21,546 bases of DNA from assembly GCA_964200185.2 (NCBI GenBank), contig CAXNAD020000335.1, forward strand, positions 1 through 21,546, in the 5' to 3' direction. This DNA is from Choristocarpus tenellus KU-1152. Lineage: Eukaryota > Phaeophyceae. The translations under genes were made by a program, and so were the position numbers. This document shows, one piece after another, positions 1 through 9,299 of the stretch (position 1 is the stretch's first letter; each line of letters opens with the position of its first letter). Under the pieces are notes generated by a model that had not been told where the DNA came from, did not search any database, and saw only the letters and a program-made list of their open reading frames with translations.

Positions 1-1003
1 GGCCCGAGCTCTTTGCCACCCCCATCACCACCTCCCCTGAGGAGGTCGAGAAAGGCTACAGTTCCAAAGGGCAGTTTTCAAGGGATGAGCTGTCATCACT
101 AGGGGTAGATCAGGGCGCTCTGTCTCTCCACAGGGCAGTCTGGACTGAAGCTAAAATGCTACATGCAAGAGCACTCCGATTGGAAAGAATGGGCAAAGTG
201 ACAGCAGGAGCAATAGAAGAAAAGGCAAAGATGGCAAGTAACTATAAGAATATACTTTTCATTCTCCAAGCACCATTTTAGCAACCATTTTATTTCAGTA
301 TCACTAAAACGCTCAAGGAAACCAAAAGCTCAATTGGAGTTTCTCGACATGTTGTCAATATACACATATATATGTATATATGTATATCTACATTTATATA
401 CATTTATGCTATTGGCACAGGGGGGCATATCAATGGAGGCATTACCTTTTTGTGCTGATTTCATGTACCAATACACAGGTACTGCTCTCTTGTACACATC
501 CTGGAGTGTTATCCTGAGTGCTACGTGTTTGTAGCACTACATTGAGTAAGGGTTGGAGCAATGGATACAACACCTTGCTTTTGGCTTGTGAATACTATCA
601 CACATGTCGGTCACCGGCAGCTGATTGTACTCTGCTCTAGACTGCTCTCGTGGTCAATTACAGCTCTAGACTTTAACAGGAAAACTTCCAACACAGGTGT
701 ATAAAGAGCTGCAGGACAACCTAGATGCCCACATAGCCAAAGAAGCAGCAGCGGTGGAGGGAGTAATGTCGCTGGCATTGGACCACATTGCACGGCAAAG
801 CCCCATCGAGTTTGAGTGGAGGATTCAGGTACACCTTTATTGAGCAGCAGCAGTTGAACAATGTTAACGATACAACAAAATATGTGTTACCGATGTTACC
901 ATCAATTTCTTCAAAAACGCATTGCATGAAAAAAAAAAAAGAAGCTGAGTTGACTGGGTCTATGCATCCTCACATAAAGAACAATTGTTCCTCCTTTTTT
1001 TTT

Positions 1004-1035
<32 letters not shown>

Positions 1036-4000
1036 GGGTGGGTTGGCAAGAAGCTTTCAAATTCGATCGAAATTTACATCATAGTTGTACCTAGTCAGCT
1101 TCGAGGGTATTTATTAGGAGCAATATTACTAGTACGGGGGAGGGGTATAAGTATGTTCCTTGTGCATCCATTTTATGAATTCTAACACTAGGCTGCTGCT
1201 CTTCTCGATTGTGAGCAGGGGGAGGTATTGGAGGTGGATAAATACACTCGTCTGCTTCCTCACCCTGAATCACACCCTGAACCACAACCAAGGCCTACAG
1301 TTGCAGAGGTGAGAAAGGCACTTATCTCCTTTCTGCTGAGGATGTTGAACAATTGGTCGACTGGAAGGGAAGTTGGATCACAGAAGCAGGGGGGTGTAGA
1401 TGTGAAGTTCTTATAATCCCAACAAGAAAAAGGTTGACCAAACATATTTATTATTATTTTGCATGTTCCGTGGTTATCTATGATCGTCAGTTCATACTCT
1501 TCCTCTACTCCCAGTGATGTGTAAAAAAAAAAGATAATTCAAAAAACGATCATTCGAAAAATTATCATTAAAAAAATTATCATTCAAAAAATTATCATTC
1601 AAAAAATTATCATTCAAAAAACGATCATTCAAAAAAATTATCATTCAAAAAATTATCATTCAAAAAACAATCATTACATGCACACAAAAAAAAAAATGTA
1701 TGTTATTTTATTAATTTTATTCTCAATCATCCAAACAATACCTGATCAAAGAGTAAAGAAAAAAAAGAATAACACCATCGACGGAGAGCTCCCGACCAAC
1801 AACAAAGAAATCAAATACGAAATAAAATACGTTGGCAATTTGCAGAACCTGTGTGCACTTGAGCCTAGATGCTATTTGGAACCAAGTATAGCCATCTCGG
1901 GCTAAGTGATGCCGTCTTCCCTACTAGAAAACCCCACGGAGTAATGAGTACTCAATAGGATGCATAGCCGGTTCATCCCCCCTCCCCGGCACTTATCTTA
2001 CCTCAGTGCAGGCCCTAACCCTATCAAGACACTCGGGAGAAGTCCAACTGTCTTTTTTTCATTTCCATGGCAAATACACAGCTTCCTGTTGACTAGCATA
2101 GTACGAGGATTGGTATGATGTAACAGGACAAAGAAACTGCCCATCCCTCCAGCAGTCAGTGTGCATTGGGCGGATATGCTCCATACAATCCCCAGGAGGT
2201 CCTTACCTCCTGGCATGTCAAGAAATAAACAGCAAGTGCCTGCACAAAAAAGGAAGTGTGGTGGAGTTATGGCACAGCGATTGAAAGGGGGATCATTGGC
2301 AGTCTAATTCAGATGTTCAAACGCCTACATGGTTTTGCCCACAACCATGTATACCGTCCCACAGACCAAAGTAGACCTAACTACTAACTACCAAGTCCTA
2401 TCCAGTGGAGGGTGTAACTCAGGTCTCTTGCATACAGCGTCTGGTACAATACACTCACATGTTTTGGATGGGGAAATTTATATATATTTTTTAAGGACAG
2501 AGAGGGGACAGAGAGGGGGGGGGAAAGTCCTACATCTGACGAACTCTGACCACTTCAACTGGCGATAAAAAAATGATCAAGTAGGAACCCCACAGGTTAG
2601 TACAATGTCAAGCTTAGAAAAATAGTGACTCATTGCTTGTAATGGTACACATTGCTTGTAATGGTTAAAAATAGTGACACATTGCTTGTAATGGTTAAAA
2701 TAGGTTGTGCGTACCACTACCTTCAATAACTCCATGAGAAAACCACGTCAATCCTGCCTGCAAGGCCGAGACTGAGCTCTGGACTGGCTCAAAGTATCTA
2801 ATGGGGGGTGGCAGCTATCCATTTGGGGACCATTTTTCCATGTCGCAATTTTTGTGTGATTTGGTTGCATGCGTGGGATGGATAATGTTCACTTCTCCTG
2901 GTCAGGGTCCAAATGGACACCCTGGTGTAGAGCCCCCCCACCCTCCAGACACTTTGAGCCACTATTGCCTTCTAATTTTCTAGCACACTGGAATAGTGTA
3001 CATCAAAACATCGCCACCAAACAAAAAAAGTCCTTGGGTTTACGTGCTCTGTACAACGGAGTGAGGTTAAATGTTGTCTTTCACCGGCATTGTTGATCAT
3101 AGTCACAACTCTTTCCATGATGAGTATGGCAGCCACACTGTTATACTGATTTCACCTCAATATTGTGCTACATGCCCCCATCCAGGTGTCCCACCCTAGC
3201 TTGGCGCAAGAAACTCAATTGAGGGCAATATTGCATTCTGTCAGCCATGTTAGTGCAGATGGTGCAGCCGCTGTCATGCCTGAGACTGTTGTGGATGTGC
3301 TGTTGAGGTTAGTGATGTCGTAGCCCTAACCCCAAGTTGTGATACACGGCATATCAAAAAGAAAAAAGAGAGAGTAGCGTTATTACCTACTAGTCTACCT
3401 AAGGACTTGTCAGCACTGCCATCACCATTCCATACCATGCCAAGTAAGACCATCGCCACGGTTTTAAATTGGTTCTGTTTTGGCATGCCACAAACAATAT
3501 TAGGGTTAGGGTTAGGATGAAGTGATGATGAGTCAAAGAATCTTAGAGGGTAGAGCCGCGTCCATTTGAGGGCCAAATCCCAACGTTGCGATTTCGATAT
3601 AATTTTGGCTATCGAATTTGTTAGGAAGTGTCAAATGTCCTTGTTCCTGTCACACCTTTTCATAACATATATACATTTTACCTACTCCAAAAAAAAATGG
3701 AGTAGGAAAAATGTCATTAAAAAAAAACAATGGGAAGTCTAGCTCAAACGGACAAACAGGGCAAAACTCGCACCCTCTCTTAATAAGATACTTTCACTCT
3801 GATGAAAGATCAAGATGAAGTCAATGCAGCAGGCTTCTCACTTCCAATTCTCCTTGCTCATTATGAAATGAGACCTGTAGTGGGGGGAATTTGCTGGGGG
3901 AACGAATTCAAGTCGTTCTAGTACCCTGCAATACAAAGTAGTGAGAAAAAAGATACTGTAAGTCCAAGTCAAACACGTGCTGCCTTAGATTCCGTTACTA

Positions 4001-4943
4001 GGTAATAGCTTTCCCCACTCTGCACCATCTCTCCCTCGGCAACAGAATGCAGGAGGGGCAGGAGGGGCAGGACGACCTCCCAGACCACTGGGCCACGCTC
4101 TCCAGGGAAGATCTAGCCAAGGTGATGAGACAGTAGGCGAATAAATAGCTACAACAAGTTATGATGATCGCCTGGCATCAAATCACAATATGAGGCCCTT
4201 CTTTTTCATCTTCTTGGAGGGCTAGCTCGGTCACACTCGTCATCTAAGCAACACATGGGGAATCTTTTGAAGTATGGACCCCTGCACTGCACAACTCTTC
4301 CTTGCTCCACTAACGACTTCCACATCCAAAAGAACAACGAGTCAAATTATATTAGGGTTAGGGTAGAACCGCGTCCATATGGGGGCCGAAATCCAATGTT
4401 GCAATTTTGATGTAATTTTGACTATCGTGTTTATTAGGAAGTTGTCAATATCCTTATTCTGGACACACCTTTTCATAACATATACATTTTACCTACTCTG
4501 AAACATTTTGGAGTAGGTAAGATGCCATTAATAACCCGGGAGAAGCCAAGTCCCAAATGGACAAACAGAGAAAAACTCGTACCCTCTAAGATACTTTCAC
4601 TCAACCTTGGTCGAACATCATCAGACGTTTCTGACTTGTTTCTGACTCTACTTGCACCTGGCATGGCAATGGCAATCCACCCGGCAGAGAGCAAGAACTG
4701 ACTCTATATGGACAATACTCCTAGAACCCTCACATTGAATCAACACCCTAGAAAAGAGTTGTACTCCCTAAAAACCACCCAAACAAAACTGTCCTGCAGA
4801 TATCTTTGTGCCTCCTAGACCCCGACGATCATGGTGAAGTGCATTTGGAGGAAGTGGTGCAGATTATTATCTCCACCAGTCCAGCAGAGCTGTTAGCGGC
4901 CTTGGAGGGACCATACCAAGGTCCTTCCCCAGGGCAGGGATAG
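1..4943 (+). CDS. SPEF2: SPEF2-like axonemal protein, 3' part (six exons, 5' truncated by window)
   Basis: Exons at 3-237, 680-828, 1219-1308, 3186-3307, 4046-4121 and 4800-4943 (TAG) are each bounded by AG/GT, and their phases join without a stop, giving about 271 visible residues. The order of features matches what I recall of the C-terminal half of sperm flagellar protein 2 (SPEF2/KPL2): a helical stretch beginning near LHRAVWTEAK, a segment around IARQSPIEFEWRIQ, a proline-rich linker (PEPQPRP), then LPDHWATLSREDL followed by an EF-hand loop DPDDHGEVHLEE with D1, D3, G6, V8 and E12 present. SPEF2 is the animal counterpart of Chlamydomonas CPC1 in the C1b projection of the ciliary central pair and is needed for motility. 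The protein stops about 17 residues after the EF-hand region, whereas vertebrate SPEF2 continues. The first AATAAA downstream is at 5541. The exon chain is strong; the name rests on remembered similarity. Confidence 0.8.
995..1031. repeat. poly(T)27-poly(G)10 tract in SPEF2-like intron
   Basis: An uninterrupted run of about 27 T (995-1021) is followed directly by about 10 G (1022-1031), inside the intron 829-1218. It lies about 190 bp upstream of the next acceptor, so it is not the branch or polypyrimidine tract. Its exact length is likely to vary or be misassembled. Confidence 0.9.
1541..1676. repeat. 15-bp minisatellite (AAAAAATTATCATTC)n
   Basis: About nine head-to-tail copies of a 15-bp unit, AAAAAATTATCATTC, with substitutions such as CGATC or CAATC for TTATC. 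A degenerate unit (AAAAGATAATTC) precedes it. The array lies in the 1877-bp intron (1309-3185) of the SPEF2-like gene and has no coding potential. Confidence 0.9.
2617..2702. repeat. Short tandem repeat built on CATTGCTTGTAATGG
   Basis: Three copies of CATTGCTTGTAATGGT, separated by AAAAATAGTGAC-type spacers, give an irregular tandem array in the large SPEF2-like intron. The rest of that intron (about 1680-2600 and 2703-3185) shows no convincing exon, and exon phases on either side join directly, so no exon is missing. Confidence 0.8.
3530..3799 (+). mobile_element. MITE-like element, copy 1 (in SPEF2-like intron)
   Basis: A non-coding element of about 270 bp. The left end GAGTCAAAGAATCTTAGAGG is matched in inverse at the right end by TAAGATACTTTCACTC. 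Internal landmarks shared with the other copies are GTTGCGATTT, TTTGTTAGGAAGTGTCAA, CATTTTACCTACTCC and CGGACAAACAGGGCAAAACT. Here the internal hairpin is perfect: CCTACTCC, a ten-base loop, then GGAGTAGG. The flanks are TGATGAT on the left and TGATGAA on the right, a possible 6-7 bp target duplication. It encodes no protein, so it would depend on a transposase elsewhere. It lies in intron 3308-4045. Confidence 0.8.
4339..4602 (+). mobile_element. MITE-like element, copy 2 (in SPEF2-like intron)
   Basis: A second copy of the same family in the same orientation, in the next intron (4122-4799). The left end reads GAGTCAAATTATATTAGGGT with a telomere-like TTAGGGTTAGGG in place of the usual TTAGAGGG. 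The right end CCCTCTAAGATACTTTCACT is the best-preserved inverted terminus. The internal hairpin survives as CCTACTC ... GAGTAGG. No target duplication is obvious. Confidence 0.8.
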
Positions 4944-5804
4944 GAAACGTCACCAGCATGAATGTAAGAGAAGCACAGTGCCTTGAGTCACGCTATTTGA
5001 GAAGTACCCATGGTTGCATTTTGAGGATGCCGACAAGCGTTTAAAATCCGTCAAATTTCAAATTATCAAATGCATGTAGGGAGGGAACTTTCTGGGATTT
5101 TGTTGAGTATATATTTTCAATATTTATTTTTCAAACAAAATCAAAAAAATCAACAACACCCTCGGGTCAATCGTCCTTCATCAATCGACCTTCATCCATA
5201 GAAACAAGGGTGAGTTGAAAAAGACGGAAACCATTGGCTTGAAATGCAAAATGACCAAAAATGACCAAAAAGGATAAAAAATGACCAAAAAGGATCAATA
5301 ATGATCAAAAAAGGATCAAAAACGGGGAGGGAGCCACTCAGGTACCTTGACTCCTTATTTGCAGCAATTTCAATCGATATGGGAGCAGCAACTTGCTTTC
5401 CAGAGAGTCATAGGTACCTGCTAAGGCTGGGTTCTATCGGGATTAGGGTTAACCACAGTAAATGATAAAAAGTGTCATCATGAGACGATTAAGGTCCAAC
5501 ATGTACAAGAGGACACTTTAGGAATTTAGTATCCAGCAGCAATAAACATTTTCCAACGCAAAAAAAACAACTGTCAAAGCCAACCAGTAGCCTTTGAATA
5601 TTTCAGTGAATAAAATAAGGTTAACAAAAAAATTAATAATGTATCTATGGCGGGTAGGCGGTGTGAGTGGGCAAGCCAATGACAAGCCAGCAAAAAAAAA
5701 TCCAAGATTTGATTATTCATATCAGGTGGTTATATTCAGTTGGTCGAGGTTAAGAGAAGTAAAGTCCCATGGGCACTTTCCTTTAACAATAACAACAAAA
5801 TCCG
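4944..5804. other. Intergenic region downstream of SPEF2-like gene
   Basis: No gene is supported here. It probably includes the SPEF2-like 3' UTR, with AATAAA at 5541-5546 and again near 5608. A 49-bp stretch at 5365-5413 is flanked by a good acceptor (CTCCTTATTTGCAG) and a GT donor and could be a mini-exon, but nothing firmly joins to it. A TTAGGGTT motif occurs at 5443. Confidence 0.5.
5247..5322. repeat. Tandem repeat of ATGACCAAAAAGGATCAAAA type
   Basis: Alternating ATGACCAAAA and AGGATCAAAA half-units are repeated about seven times with substitutions. It is a short A-rich minisatellite in the intergenic region. Confidence 0.8.
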
Positions 5805-6082
5805 GAGTCAAAGTATCTTAGAGGGTAGAGACGAGTCCATTTGGAGGCCAAAATTCAATGTTGCGATTTTGATGTCATTTTGGCTATCAAGTTTGTTAGG
5901 AAGTGTCAATATTCTTGTTCCGAACATACACATGAATGATACCTACTCCAAAAATGTATACATTTTACCTAGTCTGAAACAATTTGGAATAGGAAAATGT
6001 CATTTAAAAAAAATGGGAAGTAGCCAAGCCCAAAACGGACAAACAGGGCAAAACTCGCACCCTAACCCTAAGATACTTTCAT
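5805..6082 (+). mobile_element. MITE-like element, copy 3 (intergenic)
   Basis: A third copy in the same orientation, with the left terminus GAGTCAAAGTATCTTAGAGG intact. The right terminus reads CCCTAACCCTAAGATACTTT, carrying an extra telomere-like CCCTAA unit relative to copy 2. The interior contains a small duplication of the ACCTACTCC segment, and the hairpin is imperfect (CCTAGTC ... GAATAGG). Confidence 0.8.
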
Positions 6083-6560
6083 AGCCTGATCCACTATATC
6101 AACCAATCAGAAGGCTCAATTAAGTGACTACAATCATAACCTTTCAATTTGCTGTATTCTGGAACTGGGACTAGATTCTAAGCTGGTGCATGATCTTGTG
6201 TTGGGATACATGGCGCAGTAGACCAAATCTGTGGGGGGGGGAATATACTCCAGAATATTAATAATATTCTTGTGGTCGCAAATGCAAAGTACGTAACTGC
6301 TGGTTAGTTCAATAATCTTAATAATAATAAAAATAAGTTGGATACACGCAGATAAATTCAATTTGACTTGAATAAAACATGAATAAACATCATGTTGCAA
6401 AACCGGTTGATCTATACATCGTTTTCCGTGTAGATATAAATATTCTTCACTATCAAGGTAAATCAATCTGTAAAGTTGTGTCTACTTCAAGGCACATTTG
6501 ATTTAAAGTATGTACAAATGTGCATGTGCAAAAAAATTTAAACCTCCTTTTTTTTGTCAG

Positions 6561-6714
6561 TTGTGCTCATGAATTTAAAGTGATGAAGGGTGAGGTGATC
6601 GACACCTGCGCTCTCTGTTTTTACAAGAGAGAGTACCGTAGATTTCAGATACATCTGCTGGTAGCAGACTCCATCTATGGGTTGGCAAAGAAGTCTGCCC
6701 ATGGTCATGGATAG
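6561..6714 (+). CDS. Possible isolated terminal exon
   Basis: A strong acceptor (CTCCTTTTTTTTTGTCAG) precedes an open stretch of about 50 codons ending at TAG 6712-6714. It reads CAHEFKVMKGEVIDTCALCF, followed by a basic segment and a His/Gly-rich tail, so it holds three cysteines including a C-x2-C pair. I do not recognise it. The entry phase is 2. It could in principle be a late exon of the SPEF2-like gene through a weak donor at 4920 and the mini-exon at 5365-5413 (phases fit), but the sequence does not resemble SPEF2. The antisense strand is also open here. Weakly supported. Confidence 0.2.
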
Positions 6715-7393
6715 AAAAATCCCTTGACCATGGCCTCCAGAGAGAACTTCTGGATTCAGCAATTCATGCACTATGATATGAACACTTCACTCTGTACTAC
6801 ACAGTGGATACACAGGACATGACTAGATTTGGTGAGGAAAGGGGAATAGAAAGAGTGGGAAAAGCAACATGCGCCATGCTGTGCTATGCAAACCACACAC
6901 AGAAGCTGAAGATGTCAGTTATGTATCACAATCTTTGCAGAACACAACAACACAACAAACAGACCACAAGAAACATCAATGCCTAGTAATGCAATGTCAT
7001 CAACAAGCTTTAAACATAGTTGGATTGTTTGTTTACACCCAGATTCGTGTCAATGTTGAGGGGCAGGGAATATACATATAATCAAGAGCGAGATCTACAC
7101 TAATACGGCAGCGTATTTGCCACCAGGGTAGGGTGCCTTTAAGGTGCCCCCTTGATCTTGAAGTTACTTCCCAGCAGGTTCTAATATATCTAGATCCCCA
7201 CATACCACAACTAACATAAATACAATGACAAGAATATCACCCAAGTACTGTTGTTGTTGTTCATAGTCAACAGCAGTAAGACAGATTTGTAAGGCTCTAA
7301 CCAACTATTCCATACTCAACATACAGGCACACATACACACACTCTCACACGTAGTTCAACATCATGCCACTATGCCTACCCTGCCTCAACTGC
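6715..7393. other. Intergenic region, no gene seen
   Basis: No convincing coding sequence, RNA gene or long repeat. It includes the expected 3' flank of the minus-strand FNIP gene; I see no canonical minus-strand AATAAA close to that gene's stop. Confidence 0.5.
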
Positions 7394-8561
7394 TTACTTC
7401 CATCTAAACCATTGGTCCCTATCACTTGTAAACACTTGGCGGAAGTACACCTCCGTTTCCTGTGGACTCCAGGACTTGACTCCTTTAAACACGGCAAATC
7501 TGAACACCAAAAATAGGTGCAAGAGGGTCGCAGGCAACTTTGTCGCCATCATATCTTGATTGAAGTCTTGTCCACATCTAAGTGATACCAAACCCAACGG
7601 CCATTGCACTCCATCAAAAGGTTGGTTGAAGGAGTCGCCAAATTCGAGTAACTTTAACCCTGGTGGCAACAGTATTCCATGGACAGGTTGGTCAAAGGAG
7701 TGCCCAAATCTAAGAGACTCTAGCCTTGGTGGCCAGTGCACTCCGTTCACAGGTTGGTTGAAAGAGTCTCCAAATTTAAGCATTGCCACGGCCACTGGCA
7801 GCTGCAGGTTCTCGATAGACTGGTTGAATGACCCTTCCAGTCTCAACTCCTTCAGCCCAGTTGTCCATCTCATTTGATTCATGGGGGTATTCAGACTCAA
7901 GTGGGTGGAACACAAGGCCCTGTGCAACGTGTTTGAAGGGAGGTGTCTAAATGTAGGAGAAATGCATGATTCCAGAATCATGCCTAGTTGCTCCTTGGTA
8001 TGGATGTACACTGTTCGAGTAGTGTCATCTGTAAACCTCGCACTGCAGATTGTGACACAGGTCAATCCAATTTCTTCCGTAGCCCCCTCAGACTCCATTT
8101 CAGTGAAGATTGTACAGAGTTGCAGGTCCTGTGTCAGGCAGGTAGAGGGTGACTATGACGTTGACATAATATAGCTTGTCATTCTGCAGCGTGTTAGCCA
8201 GCACACAATTTCATTGCTTAGGTGCATTGTGGGACAGTGAGGAAAACAACTAGAGAATTAGGTCTGCCTATGGCAGACAAGAGGAATAACCAGAATAACA
8301 TGTGTTGAATGGCATGCAGCATCAGAGAGTTTGAGTTTAGATCATTTGTTCAGTAGCCCCACAAAAACAGGCAGGTACTCCTTTGTCTCACCTTATCATC
8401 TGCTTGTGGCAGCCTGTGCTCTGCAGTTGGGACCAGACACTTTCCAATGGTGCGGTGATTTACTTGCTTCTCACTCCTCCTGCAACAAGCAGGCAATGAC
8501 ATGTGCTGAGTTGATTTTGGCCTGAGCTGGTTTCAGCCTCCGAGATTTCTTTGTCAGACAT
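7394..8561 (-). CDS. FNIP-repeat protein (two-exon model)
   Basis: The main exon, 8128-7394, encodes five consecutive 22-residue FNIP repeats. Counting from the Met at 8098, the phenylalanines fall at residues 91, 113, 135, 157 and 179, in units such as FGDSFNQPVNGVHWPPRLES. FNIP repeats are leucine-rich-repeat-like modules, thought to mediate protein contacts, and abundant in Dictyostelium, some algae and giant viruses. About 55 residues follow the last repeat. Reading continues upstream of Met 8098 to an acceptor (CTGCCTGACACAG). A first exon at 8561-8475 starts MSDKEISEAETSSGQ and ends GGAGGA|GTGAGA in the matching phase 0, giving 273 residues with a 346-bp intron. If that exon is wrong, Met 8098 gives a 234-residue protein. 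Function and partners are unknown. Confidence 0.8.
8262..8278. repeat. Perfect short hairpin GTCTGCC-TAT-GGCAGAC
   Basis: A perfect 7-bp inverted repeat with a 3-base loop, inside the proposed intron of the FNIP gene. No function is evident. Confidence 0.5.
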
Positions 8562-8876
8562 ATTGTAGCATACTGTAGTGTATAGTGCACAGACAATATA
8601 AGAAGAATTTACGATTATAATAAGTGCATAATAAGTATTTCTACATTATTCTAATACAATGCGTAAGTACTATTTTTGAAACAACACTGGCTGGACTGAT
8701 TTTTAAAAAGTTTTTAGACTGGTAAAATCCCTGAAGTGGATTAATTTATGGCTCTTAATATCATTGTACCTGGTTGTCACTACACTAATGCAAGCATGGA
8801 GAGGTTAAATTAATTATCATTGCCATAATCAAGGTGTCAAAGTAGCCACACTGTAGAACATGCCATTAGTGCTACA
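8562..8876. other. 5' flank of the FNIP gene
   Basis: AT-rich intergenic sequence upstream of the proposed first exon. No core promoter element stands out and no ORF is convincing. Confidence 0.4.
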
Positions 8877-9133
8877 GACCCAAGGCATTTAAGAGGGTAG
8901 GGTCGCATCCATTCGCGATCATAAATCCAATGTTGCGATTTTGAGGAATGTTGGCTGTCGCGTTTGTTAGCAAGTATTAATATCCTTGCTCCGGACACAT
9001 CTTTTATAGTCGTATACATTTCGGGTAACTTTGTTCATATAGAAAAACAAAATGGGCATAAAAAAACGTGGGCACCAAGCCCTGAACCAACAAACAGGGT
9101 AAAACTCCTACCCTCTAAACTGCTTTGGCTCAC
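8877..9133 (+). mobile_element. MITE-like element, copy 4 (most diverged)
   Basis: The fourth copy, again in the same orientation. The left end CCCAAGGCATTTAAGAGGGT pairs inversely with the right end ACCCTCTAAACTGCTTTGGC. Internal landmarks AATGTTGCGATTTTGA, TTTGTTAGCAAGT, ATATCCTTGCTCCGGACACA and AACAAACAGGGTAAAACT are retained. The internal hairpin region is lost or degraded. It is older than copies 1-3, or belongs to a subfamily. Confidence 0.75.
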
Positions 9134-9299
9134 GTAAAGCTGTGTGGACAATGGTTACATTCATGGCTAGGTTGTAGAAACTCGTAATAATTATTGAAGC
9201 AGAACATACCTAAGAGCTCCAAATGACAGAAAATACTTAGGTCAACAAAATGAAGTAAGGGGTATGCGTTTTTAGGCATTTCAAAGATGACGGCGACGA

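Noticed and set aside
1541-1676. Regular direct repeats suggesting a CRISPR array
   Set aside because: Units are contiguous without unique spacers, and the setting is a eukaryotic intron.
6134-6466. Minus-strand ORF of 110 codons
   Set aside because: There is no ATG near its upstream end, the middle is AT-rich and intron-like, and no partner exon was found.
7560-7877. Plus-strand ORF of 105 codons with repeated TGW/NLS-like patterns
   Set aside because: Its repetition is the antisense shadow of the FNIP repeats.
8331-8525. Plus-strand ORF of 64 codons
   Set aside because: It is antisense to the proposed first exon and intron of the FNIP gene; that exon has a clear start and a phase-matched donor.
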